Assembly (NCBI GenBank): GCA_015039365.1
Contig: WION01000167.1
Span: forward strand, 50,377 to 114,376
Direction: 5' to 3'
Origin: Amanita rubescens
Lineage: Eukaryota > Basidiomycota > Agaricomycetes > Agaricales > Amanitaceae
Length of the DNA: 64,000 nt
Part shown: positions 58,661-64,000 of the stretch, piece after piece
How the letters are laid out: each line of letters begins with the position of its first letter
Numbering within the stretch: position 1 is the stretch's first letter
Translations under genes and position numbers: made by a program
The notes under the pieces: generated by a model
Database searches by the model: none
Told to the model about the DNA's origin: nothing
The model's input: only the letters and a program-made list of their open reading frames with translations

Positions 58661-59480
58661 TCTGTTCAGCTGCCCACCTCCAACCGTGGTTGAGGTTAGA
58701 GTTAGCTTATGTAATATTAATGTGGATTTTATACCTATATATGTATAATAAAGAACCATTTTTTCCTGGAAGTAAAGATATCAGTTAACAGCTTATATGC
58801 TTAATATATCAGCCCTAAAATAGCTAAGGAATTGGTGGTGTAGTTTTGGAGATATAAAGGAAATAATGTATATCTGCTTTCATGGAGACTTTCCTTATTT
58901 GGAGGCATGTGACAGTGATACATTGTGTCACACAGTACAATCTGCATAGCAATTATTTTTCTACATACTCTGATGAATTTATCATGTGCAAATTATGAAG
59001 CTGTGTAGTGCTTCATTTATGCTGCTCTGTGAACTTGTAGATATCATGACCCAGCTGAAGGTGTCTGTGCCAACTGTGTCCTTTAACAGGCAGACTGTCC
59101 TTGGGTTGGGTTTTATGGCTGAGGGTTTGGTTGATGGGTAGAGTCTGAAGAAAGCACAACTGTATAGTAACTAGGCTAGGAGGACAGGGTGGAGTTGAGG
59201 GCTGGGAGGACAGGGCTCTAAAACATGGGTCAGCATCTGTCATAACATTGGCAACTGAGAACATAGCATATTGACTTGTTTGGCATTTGGTCCAGTTTAA
59301 CCAGCACATCCATGGGAAAGTATCTATCTATTTCTTTGCTTTTGTCCTGCATTTACTCTGGTCTGCCACTTGGTGTGGCCCTCTCACAGAAGGGTGTTTC
59401 TTCAGTGCCAACCTATGTATTTGCCTTCAATGTCTTGTTTTGCATCACCTTTCCATGCATCTAATTTGATGAAACTTTTG
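58660..59480. other. Spacer
   Basis: This contains the second copy of the dispersed repeat (58808-58850). No gene is visible. Confidence 0.35.
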
Positions 59481-60387
59481 TTTTTGGCAATACTTATTTG
59501 TTTGTACCTGCTACTCTGCCAGCTATATAGCATGAATCAAAAGAATTTCAAACTATCTGTGCTGCTACTGCATGTCATGTACCCCTTTATGGACACAGGA
59601 AGCTAACTGCAATGTGCACTTTTTTGTAAGCTGGTGCTATTTGCAGTGTCTGTTTCGTTGAACCTGTCTAAGTCTTACACCTGGGTCCTGCTCTGATCTT
59701 CTACTTGTTGCCAACTTAGCATGATTGTCTCATGAATGGTTTTAACTCAACTCAAATTGGGTGACATTGTCCTGGTTGGCATTATCTTTATATGCACAAG
59801 TGAAGGTGACCATAACTTTTACTTATGGTTTCAGTTGCTCACTTGTCACACATTCACTGCACTGGTACCTACTACTAGCATGGCCATAATCTCACAAGAG
59901 GTGTTTACTTGAGTATCAAATTGTGAGCTTTGATCTTCTTTGGCATGGCCTTTCCATGTACATACAAATGAAATGGTGGCAATGATCAATGATTACTTCT
60001 CCGGTGCAATGTACATTTGCTTGCTGCTGTTTCCACCTGGTATACTCTACAACCTAACATAATGAACATTCCACTATTCAAGTCTGTGCTGTTACTGTAC
60101 TACATGGCATGCACACCTTCATGAGCACAGAGAGCTACAAATGATGTTTGTGTCATTATTGCCTTGGCCAAGGAAATAATATGTGGCAATGCATGTGCAA
60201 ATAGAAACACATAAAAGTCATTACTAGTAGCTCCCTGTGGAGGGGTGCATTTCATGCAGTAGATCATGCCAAACAGGATAAGAGCTTGCAATTTGACACT
60301 CAAGTATACCCTTTGAGAGATGGCAGCCATGACAGGTAAGCAGGGAGCTGCTAATGATCTTTGCATGTTTGGTTCTATTTACAAATG

Positions 60388-60431
60388 CACTGCCACATTA
60401 TTTCCTTGGCCAAGGAAATAATGTGGCAGTG
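60388..60431. repeat. Perfect 44-bp palindrome
   Basis: Half-site CACTGCCACATTATTTCC-TTGG is followed at once by its exact complement, with no loop. The centre is GGCC. Confidence 0.95.
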
Positions 60432-60607
60432 TTGATTTGTTTGCTTTTGTCTTCCACCTGCCTTACTCTGCTATTTTGCATGATTGCTTATGTATAAAGA
60501 GGCATATCCTGCTGTCCAAATCACCCCATGGTAATAGGTATAAACTCTTTATGGAAACAGGGAGCTAACTGCAATGTCTGCCCTTTTGTGTGCTTGGTCC
60601 TATTTGG

Positions 60608-60661
60608 AAATGCACTGCCACATTATTTCCTTGGCCAAGGAAATAATGTGGCAGTGCATTT
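60608..60661. repeat. Perfect 54-bp palindrome at the array inversion point
   Basis: This is the same palindrome extended by AAATG on each arm. Beyond it similarity continues imperfectly, because the neighbouring units are inverted relative to each other. Confidence 0.95.
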
Positions 60662-61012
60662 GAAAATAGAAACAAATGCACAAAAGCAGGCATTGCAGCT
60701 GTAGCTTGCAGTGTTGAAATAGACACTTGGATTGGTGGAAGCTCTTGTAGACAATCATGCAAAGGTGTTGTCAAACAGGACAAACACAGAATAACGCTGC
60801 AGAGAACTCTCATGCAAACAAATGGATGGTGCATAATGTGGCAGTGAATACAGTACAAATAGAATCATACATACAATAAATGGGCATTGCAGTTGGCTTC
60901 CTGTTTCTATAAAGGGTTTATGTATGTCATGGGGAGATTTGAACAGCAGGATATGCTTCTTTATAAGCAATCATGCAAGGTGGCAGGTAGAAGACAAAAG
61001 CAAATAAATAAA

Positions 61013-61686
61013 CACTGCCACATTATCTCCTTGGCCAAGGAAATAATGTGGCAGTGCATTTCCAAATAAGACCAAACACACAAAAGGGCAGACATTGCAG
61101 TTAGCTCCTTGTTTCCATAAAGGGTTTATGCCATGAGATTTGGACAGCATGATATGCTTCTTTATACATATGTAAGCCATCATGCAAGATGGCAGAGTAA
61201 GGCAGGTAGAATACAAAAACAAATAAATAAACACTGCCACATTATCTCCTTGGCCAAGGAAATAATGTGGCAGTGCATTTCCAAATAAGACCAAGCACAC
61301 AACAGCAGACATTGCAATTCACTCCTTGTTTACATAAAGGGTTTATGCCATGGGGAGATTTGAACAGCAGGATATGTTTCTTTATACATAAGCAATCAAT
61401 GCAAGGTAGCAGAGTAAGGCAGGTAGAAGACAAACAAATAAATAAACACTGCCACATTATCTCCTTGGCCAAGGAAATAATGTGGCAGTGCATTTCCAAA
61501 TAAGACCAAACACACAAAAGGGCAGACATTGTAGTTAGCTCCCTGTTTCCATAAAGAGTTTATGCCAGACAGTTCCTTATACATAAGCAATCATGCAAGA
61601 TGGCAGAGTGAGGCAGGTAAAAGACAAAAACAAATAAATAAACACTGCCACATTATCTCCTTGGCCAAGGAAATAATGTGGCAGTG
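61013..61686. repeat. Four further 44-bp palindromes with one shared mismatch
   Basis: They lie at 61013-61056, 61232-61275, 61447-61490 and 61643-61686. All have CATTATCTCC on the left arm, where the right arm predicts CATTATTTCC. The same variant in all four shows they spread together by unit amplification. Confidence 0.9.
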
Positions 61687-61810
61687 CATTTCCAAATAGG
61701 ACCAAGCACACAAAAGCAGATATTGCAATTCACTCCTTGTTTCCATAAAGGGTTTATGCCATGGGGAGATTTGAACAGCAGGATATGCTTCTTTATACAT
61801 AAGCAATAGG

Positions 61811-61954
61811 GGGGCCCAAAGTTGCACATGGCATTGGCATATGCCGCTTTTGTCACATTTAGTCACAATTGTTCACACAATTAGAATATGTGCTGGTAGC
61901 TTGCTGCAACATTGTTTGGGTGCTGATCAGCTATTTAATTTGCATATGAGTTTC
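61811..61954. other. Spacer between palindrome satellite and LTR
   Basis: No coding signal is seen. Bases immediately left of the LTR (near GTTTC) would be one half of its target duplication, whose partner was lost with the chromosome end. Confidence 0.3.
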
Positions 61955-62281
61955 TGTCACGAGCCTTAGACAGGCTACACAACACAAGACTCAATCACTC
62001 GTAGATACTGCTGACAGTGTCAAGCAGCGAGGGCGAATACAAGAACCGTCTAGGTTCAGGGCAAAGCTAAGAAGGGAGGAGCTCCGAGCTGTCCAAGGAA
62101 AGACTAGCTTGTTGCTTAGGGTATGTACTACAATATACACTACTTATATACTACTTAGGGTGTAGGGTATGAGTCATTGGGTACAGGGTATGAATCATAC
62201 TACGTCATAGGGTATAGGGTACATGAGTCAGTACATGCACGAAGCATGCGGCGTATCAAGGAGTAAAACAGGGGCTTGACA
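61955..62281 (-). mobile_element. Gypsy (chromovirus) 3' LTR, 327 bp
   Basis: It begins TGTCACGAGCC on the plus strand and ends GGGGCTTGACA, so on the minus strand it runs TGTCA...TGACA with the standard TG/CA ends. A TATATAAG box lies inside. The purine-rich GAAACGGAGG just 5' of it on the minus strand is a plausible polypurine tract. Several AGGGTA-type microrepeats occur near 62120-62225. Confidence 0.8.
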
Positions 62282-62634
62282 TAGCCTCCGTTTCAAGGTT
62301 CGGATTCCAGACGAACTGGAAGGGATCCAAAAATTCGATGGTATGACAATTGGTACTCACGTTCTTCCTGATGCTCCTTCGTCTTTACCCGTTACCAGAC
62401 CTGCGTCCAATGCCGACGGGAGGTTACTATCGAGTGCTAAGGTTAGGCCTTTCGACTTTCCACATAGGGGTCCGTCTCCAGGGTTCACCGAATACCCTAT
62501 TGACATCTCGCGATTCCTCGTTTGAGGCGACACCCATGATCTTGCCTAGGCGCGTCCTCTCCCGATTCCTCGTTGTTTCTTTCTTTTTCTCTCCCTGTTC
62601 GTATTGGATCTTGTTGCTACAGGCATCAACCACT
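62282..62634. other. Non-coding 3' part of the Gypsy element
   Basis: This lies between the polyprotein stop and the polypurine tract. Plus-strand frames here are shadows. Confidence 0.5.
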
Positions 62635-63788
62635 TTAAACTGGTGTGGGTCCTTGCGACGAATTCGCTTCTTCGCGTGCGCTCTTCCAGCGTTGCCAGTT
62701 ACCTTCGAGTTTCCGTCGGTACTCTTCGTCGAAGGCCTTGTCATCCCACCCATAAAGGCGCGGATGTGGAACATAGAGGGGAAGGAGGTGCGGGGGTGTC
62801 GGCGTCGGTGGTCCAGAGGGGGTTGGAGACAATGACGATGGGGGGAGGAGAGGAAGGGGTTTGTTTTGTCGTAACGCTGAAGGGTTCTTTTTATAATATT
62901 CTTTTATTGCCTTCTTCGCGTTTTCCATGTGTTCCTCGGGTTCCCAGGTGTTCTCTTCTTCGGGTAATCCTTTCCATTTCACCAGGAAACGCTTCCCTTG
63001 CCTCGTTTTTCTCACTCCCTTCACAGCTTCTACTTCGTATTCTTCACGTCCGTCAATAATTTCCGGTGGTGGCCGGGGTTCGTTTTCCTGCTGCGCCGGG
63101 AATTGCGGTTCGTAAACTGGTTTGAGTTTCGATTCGTGGAAGACGTCGTGTATTCCCCATGTCGGTGGCAATTCCAGTTTGTACGCTGACTTCCCTACCT
63201 CGGAAATTACCTTGAACGGTCCGTGGAATTTTGCGTCGAGTTTCTTCGATGTCCTTGTCGTTTTGATTTTGGACGAATCTAGATATACTCGATCCCCTGG
63301 TTGATACCGTCGGGATGGTTTGACATGTTTGTCATGTTGTTTTTTCATCCTTTCGGCGGCTTGTTCCAAGTTCGCCTTCACTGTTTTCCATGTTTCTTTG
63401 AATTTTTCGATGTATTCTGCAGCCGAGTGGTTCGTCGTTTCTGTTTTCCCTTCTGTCCCTTTGAACGGGTTTCTTCCCGTTGTAATCATAAAAGGGGAAA
63501 ATCCTGTCGCCGAATGTCGTCGATCGTTATGGCAGAATTGTGCTATAGGAAGCCAATCCGTCCAGTCGTCTTGTTTTTCGTTTACATACATTCGCAGGTA
63601 TTCTTCCAGTTCTTGGTTTACCCGTTCCGTTTGTCCGTCCGTTTGTGGATGATACGCTGTTGAGGGATTTGCTTCTATCCCGAGTGTTTGATATAGTCCT
63701 TTCATAAATCCGGATACGAATTGTGTTCCCCGATCCGATATAACTTTTTTCGGTAATCCTTGTTCCTTGAATATATGTTCCCGATAAA
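62635..63788 (-). mobile_element. Gypsy chromovirus integrase C-terminal half with chromodomain
   Basis: The open frame enters from the telomere junction at 63788 and runs to the stop at 62635. It starts LYREHIFKEQGLPKK and includes ISDRGTQF (second catalytic Asp), AYHPQTDGQTERVNQ (catalytic Glu), the GPFKV-type GPY/F region and a chromodomain (EVEAVKG, FLVKWKGLPEEENTWEPEE), then a Pro-rich tail. The first catalytic Asp, zinc finger, RNase H, RT, protease, gag and 5' LTR are all missing. Chromodomains of this class direct insertion to heterochromatin. The remaining frame has no stops, so the loss is recent on the scale of decay seen elsewhere in this window. Confidence 0.9.
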
Positions 63789-64000
63789 GGTTTAGGGTTT
63801 AGGGTTTAGGGTTTAGGGTTTAGGGTTTAGGGTTTAGGGTTTAGGGTTTAGGGTTTAGGGTTTAGGGTTTAGGGTTTAGGGTTTAGGGTTTAGGGTTTAG
63901 GGTTTAGGGTTTAGGGTTTAGGGTTTAGGGTTTAGGGTTTAGGGTTTAGGGTTTAGGGTTTAGGGTTTAGGGTTTAGGGTTTAGGGTTTAGGTTTAGGGT
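63789..64000 (+). repeat. Telomere, (TTTAGGG)n, about 30 repeats
   Basis: Perfect 7-bp TTTAGGG units continue to the window edge, with one 6-bp TTTAGG variant close to the end (near 63990). The G-rich strand runs 5' to 3' towards the right edge, as at a true chromosome end. Confidence 0.97.

Larger units (their letters stand above)
59480..61810. repeat. 200-220-bp palindrome-bearing satellite, inverting at 60634
   Basis: Well-preserved units lie between 60388 and 61800, with decayed ones back to about 59490. Each joint carries a palindrome (listed separately). Units left of 60634 are in one orientation (TTTGCTTTTGTCTTCCACCT, GGAAACAGGGAGCTAACTGC). Units right of it are in the opposite one (GCAGTTAGCTCC, AGGCAGGTAGAAGACAAA). 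The array as a whole is therefore a large inverted repeat centred on the longest palindrome. Confidence 0.9.

Noticed and set aside
50880..61810. CRISPR-like array because of regular repeats
   Set aside because: Units are 150-220 bp tandem satellites without unique spacers, in a eukaryote.
62350..63663. Plus-strand frames of 60-161 codons over the integrase region
   Set aside because: These are shadows of the minus-strand Gypsy polyprotein.

Overview
This is a eukaryotic, almost certainly fungal (basidiomycete, probably Agaricomycetes) subtelomere that ends in a telomere at the right edge. The evidence is the many 45-60 bp GT-AG introns, the protein families (7-TM proteins of the DUF6533/6534 type, an HNH_2 nuclease, Crinkler-type N-terminal domains, a 2OG-Fe(II) oxygenase with an H-x-D...YH pattern, an AIG1-like G-domain protein, an FG/CCCH nucleoporin) and a chromodomain Gypsy element. 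The last 212 bases are TTTAGGG repeats with the G-rich strand running off the right end, so this is a real chromosome terminus.

Layout. Positions 1-47,000 are a gene-like mosaic of moderate GC. Apparently intact genes alternate with broken pieces of normally single-copy housekeeping genes: MLP1/TPR nucleoporin (3.5-5.9 kb), mitochondrial DNA polymerase gamma MIP1 (two inverted copies at 8.2-12.3 and 24.3-28.2 kb), an ISWI remodeller (16.1-19.5 kb, with a second scrap at 33.4 kb), NOP14 (23.3-23.8 kb), ATP-citrate lyase fused to TAF4 (34.9-38.2 kb) and a Copia pol scrap (43.0-43.5 kb). The genes that look intact are the 7-TM gene at 6.5-7.5 kb, a lectin-like gene at 12.8-15.0 kb, a Crinkler-kinase gene at 20.1-22.1 kb beside a second Crinkler header, an oxygenase at 28.7-30.2 kb, and an HNH nuclease at 41.4-42.7 kb.

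Positions 47,200-61,950 are AT-richer. A G-domain gene is split by a 2.47 kb hAT-like non-autonomous element with an 8-bp target duplication. It is followed by three unrelated satellite arrays: a 178-bp unit with about 25 copies, a 154-bp unit carrying a 13-bp hairpin, and a 200-220-bp unit carrying a 44-54-bp palindrome. Positions 61,955-63,788 hold the 3' LTR and integrase-chromodomain end of a minus-strand chromovirus. Telomere repeats begin directly inside its integrase, so the terminus looks like a break healed by telomere addition.

The genes do not form one pathway. The window reads as a subtelomeric dumping ground where gene fragments, effector-like families, transposons and satellites accumulate. 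All reading was by eye. Family names rest on recognised motifs and not on searches, and exon limits of degenerate genes are approximate.
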